DNA of 14,286 bases from Fusobacterium_C necrophorum (GTDB taxonomy: Bacteria; Fusobacteriota; Fusobacteriia; Fusobacteriales; Fusobacteriaceae). The stretch is taken from assembly GCF_900104395.1 (NCBI RefSeq), contig NZ_FMXX01000014.1. One strand, 5' to 3'. The stretch's first letter is position 1, and every line of letters begins with the position of its first letter. The notes under the pieces are model-generated. The model did no database searches and had not been told where the DNA came from. It worked only from the letters and a program-made list of their open reading frames with translations. Positions 5,936 through 13,683 of this stretch are shown here, in pieces. The translations under genes were made by a program, and so were the position numbers.

Positions 5936-6661
5936 CTAAATCAACGATTTATACAAAAAACTCAGAGCAGTATTATAGTCTCCTCTAAAATCAATATACT
6001 TTTTCTTTTTTAAAAGAGGAGGAATGTCACATTCTTCTATTAGAATTGGAATTACCTTAACTCTATTTTCTTTAACTTCTTCCCAATATTTAGTTTCCCA
6101 TTCTTCATTGAGCCAATTGGATTTTACAGAATTTTTTGACAAAATAACCAAAACATAGTCTGAATTTGTCAATCCTTCTTGTATTTTTCTAGGTATAGAT
6201 TCTCCTCCTTTAATCTCTCGTTCATCTAACCATGGAAAATATCCGTTAAAAGCTAGCTCTGCATATAAAATATTTACAAATTTTTTATCTTTTGATGAAT
6301 GAGATATAAAGACATTAATTCCTTTTTTTATATCCATTGTTAAAATATGTCTTTCATAAAATAATTGCTGTACATAACATAATTCAGATAGTAAATTTGT
6401 GATAATCTTTTCTTGATATTTGCCCGATAAACTCATTGAATGTCCTGCCAGTTTTTCCTGTAAATCATTCATACAATCTATTATATCCTTCATAGTTATA
6501 TTATTTGTACATCTTCTATAAGGAATAACAAGATATTCTCTTGACAAAAAGAAATCTCCCTGATAGATGATGGCTCCTTCTTCATCGTCATCATCGTAAT
6601 ATCCAATATGTTTATTACCTTTATTATCAACATATAACACCGCTCCATACTTAAGTCTCAT
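5936..6661 (-). CDS. TIR-domain protein with novel N-terminal domain, probable NAD+-consuming defence effector
   Basis: The protein has 241 residues and starts at ATG 6661, behind GGAGG (complement of 6672-6676) by ten bases. Residues about 114-241 are a TIR domain (TIR_2-like). It has the opening strand INVFISHSSKDKKFVNILYA, the box-2-like segment FPWLDEREIKGGESI, then DYVLVILSKNSVKSNWLNEE and a closing VIPILIEECDIPPLL. By alignment with the SARM1 motif W-x-x-K-E, Glu187 in WLNEE is the likely catalytic glutamate, so NADase activity is plausible. Residues 1-50 look beta-rich with an acidic loop (YYDDDDEEGA), and 57-108 look helical. I recognise no known sensor domain there. It is a single-gene transcription unit between the two CRISPR arrays, on the same strand as the cas genes, with no adjacent partner. 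Bacterial TIR proteins commonly act as abortive-infection effectors (known); use as a defence gene here is inferred. Confidence 0.88.
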   Translation of the reverse strand: MRLKYGAVLYVDNKGNKHIGYYDDDDEEGAIIYQGDFFLSREYLVIPYRRCTNNITMKDIIDCMNDLQEKLAGHSMSLSGKYQEKIITNLLSELCYVQQLFYERHILTMDIKKGINVFISHSSKDKKFVNILYAELAFNGYFPWLDEREIKGGESIPRKIQEGLTNSDYVLVILSKNSVKSNWLNEEWETKYWEEVKENRVKVIPILIEECDIPPLLKKKKYIDFRGDYNTALSFLYKSLI

Positions 6662-6932
6662 ACCAAGTTTACCTCCATCTCATGAATTTTAAATATATAT
6701 TTAATTATAAACTAATCATTTTTTAATATTTCATATCTATCGTATTCCAAAGTAAATTAAATTTTAAAATTATTATTATATTTCTACTTTCTGTCTTAGC
6801 ACTTTTTTATAAAACTCCCAATATTTTAAGTATTTTAATGCCAATAGTATTTCCTATCATTAAGTAAGAATAATAAAAAATTATATTAAAAAACTTTAGA
6901 AAGAAAATACAGAAAAAAGTTCTCTCTCAGAG
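6662..6932. other. Intergenic stretch between TIR gene and array 2
   Basis: Beyond the TIR ribosome binding site and its possible -10 box, I see no gene, RNA or insertion-sequence remnant. The DNA is extremely AT-rich. Confidence 0.5.
6704..6709 (-). promoter_or_regulatory. Candidate -10 box of the TIR gene
   Basis: The minus strand reads TATAAT here, 42 bases ahead of the ATG. No convincing -35 is seen at the right distance (an ATGAAA lies about 19 nt upstream). In DNA this AT-rich the match could be chance. Confidence 0.3.
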
Positions 6933-6962
6933 ACAAAGAAATGAAAGTAGCACTAATATGAA
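6933..6962 (-). repeat. Possible degenerate leader-distal repeat of array 2
   Basis: This 30-nt stretch ends CTAATATGAA where intact repeats end CGATTATGAG, matching 7 of the last 10 positions but only 13 of 30 overall. It is separated from the first intact repeat by exactly 36 nt, the usual spacer length. Degenerate terminal repeats are common at the old end of arrays. The similarity is weak, so this is tentative. Confidence 0.3.
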
Positions 6963-6998
6963 TGATTCAAGGCGATAAGCTAGGGTTTATACTGGATA

Positions 6999-7424
6999 AT
7001 TTAAATTTCAGTCTGCTTCGATTATGAGATATGAACAATCAGGATAAAAACCAAGAATTAGATTATTTAAATTTCAGTCTGCTTCGATTATGAGAGAATC
7101 ATCCGGTTTATATGTTTCCTTTGTTAAATCGATTTAAATTTCAGTCTGCTTCGATTATGAGCGGGATTGATTAAGACACAAGCAGATGAACTGATAAATT
7201 TAAATTTCAGTCTGCTTCGATTATGAGGAGAAAAGGAGATGAAAAAATATGAAAGAAAAAACAATTTAAATTTCAGTCTGCTTCGATTATGAGTCTTCCT
7301 ATGCCTTTTGCGATTCCAACTAATTCCGCATTTAAATTTCAGTCTGCTTCGATTATGAGGGAAGAATAGATGAGAACATTTGAAGAAATAAAGAATTTAA
7401 ATTTCAGTCTGCTTCGATTATGAG
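6999..7424 (-). CRISPR. CRISPR array 2, type I-B-like, 7 repeats / 6 spacers
   Basis: Seven 30-nt repeats, starting ATTTAAATTTC and ending TTCGATTATGAG on the plus strand, are separated by spacers of 35-37 nt. The repeat differs from the array 1 majority form at six positions (1, 6, 13, 18, 22 and 28). In crRNA orientation the 3' end is GAAATTTAAAT, so the predicted handle is ATTTAAAT rather than ATGTAAAG. All seven copies look identical. The leader is on the right, so transcription runs leftwards, the same direction as the cas operon that ends about 330 bp away. No spacer is shared with array 1. Confidence 0.97.
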
Positions 7425-7647
7425 CCGCATAAGATAAAGTTCTTTATTTCAAATAATTTTTACCATCAAATTTGTCAACCTCTTGTAATTGTATCATTTT
7501 TTATTGATTTCAACAAACAAAAAATGTCAAAAATCATCTTTAGTCGCTTACTAGAAATAGTTTGTCGACCTCTTAGGAGATTTACATTATTGAGGGGCGA
7601 CAAGCAAAAAAATACTCTCATATTATTTCATTTCAATATACTTTTTT
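7425..7647 (-). promoter_or_regulatory. Leader of CRISPR array 2
   Basis: This segment is homologous to the array 1 leader at 2090-2304, with elements at the same offsets from the first repeat. They are CCG at the junction, ATAAAG-N2-CTTTAT (7434-7447), minus-strand TTGACA (7525-7530) and ATTTACATTATTGAGG (7580-7595). TTTGTC-type motifs are at 7471-7483, 7561-7572 and, inverted, 7592-7604. Similarity continues to about 7647. It lies between cas3 and the array, so read-through from the cas operon could also feed the array. No strong -10 accompanies the TTGACA box. Confidence 0.85.
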
Positions 7648-7750
7648 ATCGTTAACCCTTAAAAATGTTTTTAATGTTTTTCTTTTGGTAACAACTTAAA
7701 ACATTTCCAGGTTCATACAAATCCTATTACAAATGAAACTCCTTTCTATC

Positions 7751-10150
7751 CTATTCCTTCTCTTTTGCCTTATTTATCTTCCCCAATCCTACCCAGAAAT
7801 CATACTCACAAGAGACTATCTTTATCTCTTGATAAGAATTTATTGCTATCTTTTTCTCTATTTTCACTCCTTTAAGAAGATAAGACTCTACAGTCAAAGT
7901 ATATTTCATCAACTCTTCACGCTGACGAATTCTTTCCTCTTTTGAAATACTTTTTTCTCCCCTACCGTTATTCATTTGAGCTGATTTTGTATCATTTAAT
8001 GGGAGTTTCAACTTTTCTTCTATTTCATTGATTTCTTTCATGTTTTGCTGATACACAGGAAGAGGAATGATCCTTTCTGACAAGATATTACGAAAACGAA
8101 ATTGACTTTCTTTAGCACTCATTTCATTCGGTAAATATAAACTTGGATTTTTTATGAAATTCGTAACTTCTTTATAATACTTAGGGGCCATTTGTTCCAT
8201 GTTCTCTTTTGAATAGGTTTGCCCTACCAAATCCATTTTTGTTTTTTCCGTCAATATACTGTTATGAATAGAAAAATACTGACGCAGAGTATTTTTGGAC
8301 ATTTCATATATCTCTTCCTGAATAGAGTACCCGACACCGGAACATTTCTTGTCTCCACCGTCAAAAACATAGCAATTAAAGCCCTCTTTTTCCCATATTC
8401 GACTACGAAAACATCTCCCCAGCCTTTGAAACAGACTATTCATATCGGATAACTCAGTAATCAAAATGTCAAAATCAATATCCAAAGAGGCTTCAACAAT
8501 AGGACTGCTAATCCAGATTCCTTTACGGTCATTGGGAGTACTATCCTTTTTTAACAAACTTCCAAACTCAAGGATTGCTTCTTCTCGAACTGCTCTATCT
8601 TTCTTAATAAACTTGGCATGAAATAAATTCAGTTCCCTGTCCATTAAATCATGACTTAACAATTCTTCTTGACAGATTCCCATTTTTTCCTGTAAGTCAT
8701 GATATATTTTTTGACATTGCTTCACTGTATTGCAGATAACCAACACTCGATTCTTCTTATATTTCTCCAAAATAAAGTCTGCATTGATTTCTTCCTGCCT
8801 CCATTGAATCGAATGCCGACATTCTTCCTTCACAAAAGTCTTTGACATTTCAAATTTCAACCCTTGCTCTCGCATTAAATCCTCAATAAATCCCGGAAAA
8901 GTAGCTGTCAAAATAGCAAATTTACCACCTATTTTTTGGATCATTGACAGTCCTACTACTAAAAATCCGACCAAATCAGGCCCATACATTTGTACTTCAT
9001 CGATGATTACCTTGGAGTATGCCATGGTTGCTAATTTGAATTCATATCCACGATAACGAAATACAAAAGGAAATAGTTGATCCAAAGTACAAATTGTAAG
9101 TGGAAGAGATAATTGTTTGGTTTTTATATAATAATCCTCCCACTCAAAACTGCTTTGCTCCTGCAATTGTAAATAAGTCTCCAAACTTTCACTATGAAGT
9201 AGAGCAAGTCTTTCTTCCACTTTATTATTTTTGAGAATTTTATTCTTGATTCTATCATAAATAGCATCAATTGCTGTTCTAAGCGGCAGTATAAAAAATC
9301 CTTTCTGGTTCCCAATCCACCATAATCCAGCTTCTGTTTTCCCGAGTCCTGTCTGTGCGACTACAATCAGGTTATCTTCTTGATGTGACTTCATATATTC
9401 TTGAAGTTCATTCCAATTAGTTTTCTCCATTCCTCTCAACAATCGTTCATCATTTAAGTCTTGCATAAAAGTTTGCAAGCCCTCTTCCAGAAAATCATTT
9501 TTATATTCAACCGGGATATGTGCACTCGCTGCATAATCTATTCGATTTAATAATCCTTTTAATAAAATGTAGAAAACAGCTTTTTCACATTCTTTCGGGT
9601 TTAAAATATCCACTGGAAATTCTTGATAAAAATATTTCTTTAAAGAAAAAGTTGAATTAAAGTAAATTTTTTCCTGATTTAGCAATGGATATTTTTGAGA
9701 ATTTTTCTGAATGCTTTCCAACATTTCGCTGATATCTACACTCATCTCTTGGAATTCCGCTTTTATTTGACTAAATTTATACTCTAGTAAACCTTCCCTA
9801 TTATGATGAAATAAAATCGCAGCATATAAAGCTTGTATTTCCTCCATTGAAAATTCCTGTACCAATTCTTGTACATTTAAACAAGCGATACTTAATATGG
9901 CATGTGGCAATTCCCCCATTTGCTTTTTTCCTGTTAATATTCTTTCTTGAAATTTATCATTTGCCTTTCCCCAATCATGATGAATGCAAGTCAAAACTAA
10001 CAACTTCCATATTCTAGAAATCTTTTTTACAAAGTCGGGATATATTTTCATAAATCTCTGACACTCTCGAAGCAAGGCTTCTGTATGTTCCATAATTGTT
10101 TCCCATGGATTTGATTTTGCCCAAAACTTATTTTTCATTTTTTTTGACAT
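7751..10150 (-). CDS. cas3: CRISPR-associated nuclease/helicase Cas3
   Basis: A 799-residue protein that nicks and processively degrades DNA recognised by Cascade. The N-terminal HD nuclease domain (about 15-215) shows His22, HHDWGK at 57-62 with the metal-binding His-Asp pair, His83, HH at 115-116 and IDYAAS near 204-209. The superfamily 2 helicase follows. It has Walker A AQTGLGKT (265-272), motif II IIDEVQ with DEVQ at 384-387, motif III TAT at 415-417, motif V within SSPIVEASLDIDFD and motif VI QRLGR at 575-579. Nuclease and helicase are fused in one chain of normal length, and all key motifs are present. The start ATG 10150 follows GGGAG by eight bases. Unlike the rest of the operon it is separated from cas5 by 197 bp and may have its own expression control. 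It is followed directly by the leader of array 2 rather than cas4-cas1-cas2. Confidence 0.95.
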   Translation of the reverse strand: MSKKMKNKFWAKSNPWETIMEHTEALLRECQRFMKIYPDFVKKISRIWKLLVLTCIHHDWGKANDKFQERILTGKKQMGELPHAILSIACLNVQELVQEFSMEEIQALYAAILFHHNREGLLEYKFSQIKAEFQEMSVDISEMLESIQKNSQKYPLLNQEKIYFNSTFSLKKYFYQEFPVDILNPKECEKAVFYILLKGLLNRIDYAASAHIPVEYKNDFLEEGLQTFMQDLNDERLLRGMEKTNWNELQEYMKSHQEDNLIVVAQTGLGKTEAGLWWIGNQKGFFILPLRTAIDAIYDRIKNKILKNNKVEERLALLHSESLETYLQLQEQSSFEWEDYYIKTKQLSLPLTICTLDQLFPFVFRYRGYEFKLATMAYSKVIIDEVQMYGPDLVGFLVVGLSMIQKIGGKFAILTATFPGFIEDLMREQGLKFEMSKTFVKEECRHSIQWRQEEINADFILEKYKKNRVLVICNTVKQCQKIYHDLQEKMGICQEELLSHDLMDRELNLFHAKFIKKDRAVREEAILEFGSLLKKDSTPNDRKGIWISSPIVEASLDIDFDILITELSDMNSLFQRLGRCFRSRIWEKEGFNCYVFDGGDKKCSGVGYSIQEEIYEMSKNTLRQYFSIHNSILTEKTKMDLVGQTYSKENMEQMAPKYYKEVTNFIKNPSLYLPNEMSAKESQFRFRNILSERIIPLPVYQQNMKEINEIEEKLKLPLNDTKSAQMNNGRGEKSISKEERIRQREELMKYTLTVESYLLKGVKIEKKIAINSYQEIKIVSCEYDFWVGLGKINKAKEKE

Positions 10151-10347
10151 CTATTATTCTCCCTACTTTCTAATGGAATAATTTTTCTTATCTATCAGGA
10201 AAAAGCATTGCAAATATAGATTTTAGCCCAAATATTTCTATAACTCACAAAAATTTTACTTTCGTTAAAAGTAAAAATACAAGCTTCCCTTTTCATTTAT
10301 TGTTTTAAGTTTTTTACAACCTTCTTCCAAGAAATAAGAATATACCT
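10151..10347 (-). other. Gap between cas5 and cas3 containing an AT hairpin
   Basis: The other cas genes overlap or nearly touch, but this gap is 197 bp and holds no ORF. A perfect 9-bp inverted repeat, TTTTACTTT (10254-10262) and AAAGTAAAA (10268-10276), has a five-base loop. On the minus strand it is followed by TTTTTG, so it could act as a weak terminator or pause between cas5 and cas3. I see no clear promoter for cas3 beyond its ribosome binding site. Confidence 0.5.
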
Positions 10348-11109
10348 TTATGCCTCAAATACCATATAATTATCCTCATCAAGCCAAAGTTGTTTCATAG
10401 GTTTTGCAGCAATCTTGGAAGTATACAATACCTTTATCCTTTCCCAGCGACGTATCCATTTTGGCTCTTTCCCTTTTGCATCATTTTCTAAATAGTATCT
10501 TTTATTAAGCAGATACTTCGTTCCTCTGGCTTTTACTCCACGTTCTGTTTTTCTCCCTTCCACAAGGTCTTCCTCCAGATATCTCAAAGGAATATAAGCA
10601 TATAAATCCTCTTTTTCTTCTTCCTCTAAGTCATCTCTAGGAATTCTTTGACTGATTTCCACTTCCTTTACTTCCCGGATCACTGCTAAATCCTCTCTTC
10701 TACCCAAAGATGGATATTCCCATGGTGTTTGAAATGCATTCAAAATTTTCTCCACTTCTTCTTCCTTTTCCGGTCTGATATGTAAAATCAATTGTACTTG
10801 GGATAATAACTCGGCTGTACTGATTCCTCGACTGATTCCATATCCTCCTGCCTCCATTTGATGTCTGCTCTTGTCATATTTCGCTCCACTCTTAAACTCA
10901 TAACGAGTATATAAATCATTGGTTTTCGAAATATATTTTCCTTGAATACTAATTTTCATCGGATGATATTCCTTATAACGACAAAGATTGTGTACCATGC
11001 CAATAACTGTCGAGTAAGGAGGAAGAGGATAGCTTTCCTTTAATTGAAAAGACATAGGGTGACGATAATTTACCAAATCCTGATATAAAATAACCCTAAC
11101 AGCTTTCAT
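10348..11109 (-). CDS. cas5: Type I-B Cascade subunit Cas5 (Cas5t-like)
   Basis: A 253-residue RAMP-fold protein expected to cap the crRNA 5' handle in Cascade. The N-terminus, VRVILYQDLVNYRHPMSF, followed by SYPLPPYSTVIGMVHNLC, is the classic Cas5 signature: a first beta strand, then the P-P-x-S-T-x-x-G-M motif that opens the first helix. The middle carries a basic glycine-rich stretch (ISRGISTAELLSQVQL). It starts at ATG 11109 within the end of cas7, overlapping it by 14 bases, so the two are translationally coupled. AGAGGT (complement of 11121-11126) is a somewhat distant ribosome binding site. Length and position directly after cas7 fit the Tneap/I-B arrangement. No catalytic role is expected, because Cas6 is encoded separately. 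Confidence 0.92.
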   Translation of the reverse strand: MKAVRVILYQDLVNYRHPMSFQLKESYPLPPYSTVIGMVHNLCRYKEYHPMKISIQGKYISKTNDLYTRYEFKSGAKYDKSRHQMEAGGYGISRGISTAELLSQVQLILHIRPEKEEEVEKILNAFQTPWEYPSLGRREDLAVIREVKEVEISQRIPRDDLEEEEKEDLYAYIPLRYLEEDLVEGRKTERGVKARGTKYLLNKRYYLENDAKGKEPKWIRRWERIKVLYTSKIAAKPMKQLWLDEDNYMVFEA

Positions 11110-11968
11110 AATATGACTGCACCTCTTTCTTCAAGGTCTCAAAGAATTTTGGCATCGGCACTGCTCCAAGTCCTTCTTTTAATTGTTTATCATTCCTAAA
11201 CTTACCTTCCACCAGACCGCATATTGTCTGTTCTTTCATACTTTCCGGCAAAATATTTTGCAATAATGAAATATTAATAACATTATTTTTTACTTCTACC
11301 GCATTTTGAAAAACAGGATTTTTGATATCATACACTCCACCGATAGCAAACAATGGTTTTAAATCCTCTCTTCTTCCTCGAATGTCCCGATACAACATAG
11401 ATATGGTATCTAATAATTGAGTCACACGATTACTTTTTTCTTCTTTCGGCAAATAAATCTTTTCCACTTCATCAATCCCTATTTGATCTAAGTCTACCGT
11501 TAAAGTGTAACTGTAATAGGACTGATGAATTTCTGACTGTGCAATATTCATATTTTCTTGTAAACGGTCTGCCAATCCCTTATTGGTCAGAAAATCTAAG
11601 TCACCCTTAAACGTTTCCAATGATATCGCATGGGATAAACGTACCTTTGCTGATCTTTTTTTCCCGGCTGTCTTTTGCTCCGTCTTTAAATATCCAAAAA
11701 AATCAAGCTCCGGATATTTTTCAATCGTGGCATCCTTATGAAATTGAATCACTTTTTTGTCTGCATTTCCTTCAGCACTTACTTCCGCCAATGGACAATT
11801 CAATTGTTCTGCAATATTATAGCGAATTGCTTGTCTGGAGATATAAGTATATTGGTCTCCATTATTTCTGGCTACTTTTTTTAAGGCACTTACATTTCCT
11901 ACCGATTCTCCATAGTTAGCACTCCCTGCTTCAAAAATCACGGTCATTGTTAATCCTTTTGCTTTCAT
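11096..11968 (-). CDS. cas7: Type I-B Cascade backbone subunit Cas7 (Cst2/DevR family)
   Basis: A 290-residue protein that polymerises along the crRNA to form the Cascade backbone. The N-terminus, LTMTVIFEAGSANYGESVGN, followed by ISRQAIRYNIAEQL, is typical of Cas7i/Cst2 (DevR) proteins: first RRM strand, an N-Y-G-E-like loop and the S/T-R-Q-A-I-R-Y helix. A glycine-rich GGVYDIKNP segment lies in the C-terminal third. The gene starts at ATG 11968, only three bases after the cas8b stop, and its GGGAG ribosome binding site lies in the end of cas8b. It overlaps cas5 by 14 bases. Length is normal and no lesion is seen. Confidence 0.93.
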   Translation of the reverse strand: MKAKGLTMTVIFEAGSANYGESVGNVSALKKVARNNGDQYTYISRQAIRYNIAEQLNCPLAEVSAEGNADKKVIQFHKDATIEKYPELDFFGYLKTEQKTAGKKRSAKVRLSHAISLETFKGDLDFLTNKGLADRLQENMNIAQSEIHQSYYSYTLTVDLDQIGIDEVEKIYLPKEEKSNRVTQLLDTISMLYRDIRGRREDLKPLFAIGGVYDIKNPVFQNAVEVKNNVINISLLQNILPESMKEQTICGLVEGKFRNDKQLKEGLGAVPMPKFFETLKKEVQSYYESC

Positions 11969-11971
11969 CTT

Positions 11972-13672
11972 TTATCTCCCTTCTTTTTCATTCTTTGATT
12001 GATTGTCTTTGTTTTTCCACTCTTCTCCCAACATTCCGGTAACAAATGCATATCCTAATTCTTTAAAAACTAAATCTTGGTTTAAATAGTCCGAAAACAA
12101 AGATGGAATTGGTTTTTGCACATACATATGAGCATTGATAAGCGAATCCATAAAAGCAGTCTTATTATTTGTCTTTAAAGCATTTAACATCCGATAAGCA
12201 ATGCCATCTAATTTCTTATTGTATTTTCCTTCTTCAAAACCGCCATAGGCTTCCTGTAAATGATGCCCGATAATCCTTGCCCGTTCCAACGGATTATACT
12301 CTTTCTTCTCGTCTTGCATATACCCTACCTCCTTTAAAAAGATATCATTGATTTTAATTATAGTACTCACTGTTCCCATTTTATAATAACAATTTTCACT
12401 ATTTGATATCCGCAATTGAATCAATTTATGAATCAATAAAAATAAATTTTCACCCTGCATAAGTCGTTTCATGGTTTCATTATAAATATAATAAATATCA
12501 CTTCCTTCTTTGAAAGAAGATTTCCGGATATATTCCAAATCTGTACGACATTTCTTAATGATATTTAGAAATTTTCTAGATAAAATACTAAAACTGTATC
12601 GCTCTTTTTCCAAGCGAACCACCTGGATATCTGATAACTCATACTCTGCATGTTCATTCATTTCCTTCAACATTCCTAAAACCAATGCTGCATAGAGGGA
12701 CTTTCCATCCTTATTTTCTGCCCAGACATTTTCAAAGACAAGATTGTTGATTCGAAGCATTTCTTCCAAATCGGTATTCGCATTGATAAAAATTCCTCTG
12801 TCATACAAATAGGTAAATCCGGCAGGAACACAGGCATAAATCAATCTACAAAGGGGGCAAATATGTACATAGTTATTAAAATCCCACACATGAGAAGTCT
12901 TCCTTGCCACATCAAAACCAATATGATTCATAAAGCTTAAATCTATACGGGTATCTTTGATGGCTTCTCCACAGCTAAAACAACGATATTTAAATTTAGT
13001 TTTCTCCTGCTCCAGATACTCTCGTGCAGTTTGTACAAAGTATTTGTCAAATTCAAGGTACATATTCTGCTCTTTTACTTGGGGATTAAGGATACTGATC
13101 CCTTTCCAAGCATTTTGTATGATGCCATACATAGCATTTTTAGCACCAATGTATTTTTGGCTGTCTTCCTGTCGAAGGAAGTCATGAATTTCTTTTAAAT
13201 CAACAAGTAATTTTTGTATATCTGAAATTCTATCCTTTAATGATTCCGTTTTCTTTAAATTCACTTTTTTTAGTTCTCTTTCCTTCTGCAGAGGATCAAA
13301 AGGACATCTTATCAATGGATACATTGCACGATAACTATTACTTTTCAAATATTTTTTTACATCCTCTACATGCTCATTCAGTTTCTCTAAGTCCTCTTCG
13401 AGAAAAGTCTCATAATTTTTTTCTTCGTATTGACTTATATTTGCTGTAAAATTTAATATGCGATAAAGTGAAAGTACATTTTTGTACCGTTTTATAAAAT
13501 AGTGAAAATATTTTTCAGAAAAATTCTGAAGTAAGTCCGCTGAAAAACTGATCTGGTCTTCTTCTACAAAAATATCAGCTCGTTCATCCCTCTCTTTTAA
13601 AATACGATAAAGTCCTACAATCCCCGCATTCTTCAGCCAATCTTCTGATCGGATTACAATTTTTTCAACCAA
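11972..13672 (-). CDS. cas8b: Type I-B Cascade large subunit Cas8b (Cst1, CXXC-CXXC family)
   Basis: A 566-residue protein, the likely PAM-reading large subunit of Cascade. The N-terminus (RSEDWLKNAGIVGLYRILKE) is the usual opening of Cas8b1/Cst1, where a W-x-x-N-A-G-I-V-G-L-Y motif recurs. Two cysteine pairs, CFSC at 231-234 and CPLC at 272-275, form the CXXC...CXXC zinc-binding module that names the family. The segment after it (CVPAGFTYLYDRGIFINANT) is also typical. The start is TTG at 13672: AGGAGGGGG lies just upstream, overlapping the cas6 stop, and no ATG competes. The gene lies 11 bases after cas6 and 3 bases before cas7. The C-terminal half is helical and probably includes the small-subunit function, since no separate Cas11 gene is present, though an internal start could also supply it. 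Confidence 0.9.
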   Translation of the reverse strand: MVEKIVIRSEDWLKNAGIVGLYRILKERDERADIFVEEDQISFSADLLQNFSEKYFHYFIKRYKNVLSLYRILNFTANISQYEEKNYETFLEEDLEKLNEHVEDVKKYLKSNSYRAMYPLIRCPFDPLQKERELKKVNLKKTESLKDRISDIQKLLVDLKEIHDFLRQEDSQKYIGAKNAMYGIIQNAWKGISILNPQVKEQNMYLEFDKYFVQTAREYLEQEKTKFKYRCFSCGEAIKDTRIDLSFMNHIGFDVARKTSHVWDFNNYVHICPLCRLIYACVPAGFTYLYDRGIFINANTDLEEMLRINNLVFENVWAENKDGKSLYAALVLGMLKEMNEHAEYELSDIQVVRLEKERYSFSILSRKFLNIIKKCRTDLEYIRKSSFKEGSDIYYIYNETMKRLMQGENLFLLIHKLIQLRISNSENCYYKMGTVSTIIKINDIFLKEVGYMQDEKKEYNPLERARIIGHHLQEAYGGFEEGKYNKKLDGIAYRMLNALKTNNKTAFMDSLINAHMYVQKPIPSLFSDYLNQDLVFKELGYAFVTGMLGEEWKNKDNQSKNEKEGR

Positions 13673-13683
13673 ATTTCCCCCTC

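Noticed and set aside
7733..7945. 70-codon plus-strand open frame opposite the 3' end of cas3
   Set aside because: It is antisense to a well-supported gene, with hydrophobic composition arising from the complement of lysine/glutamate-rich codons.
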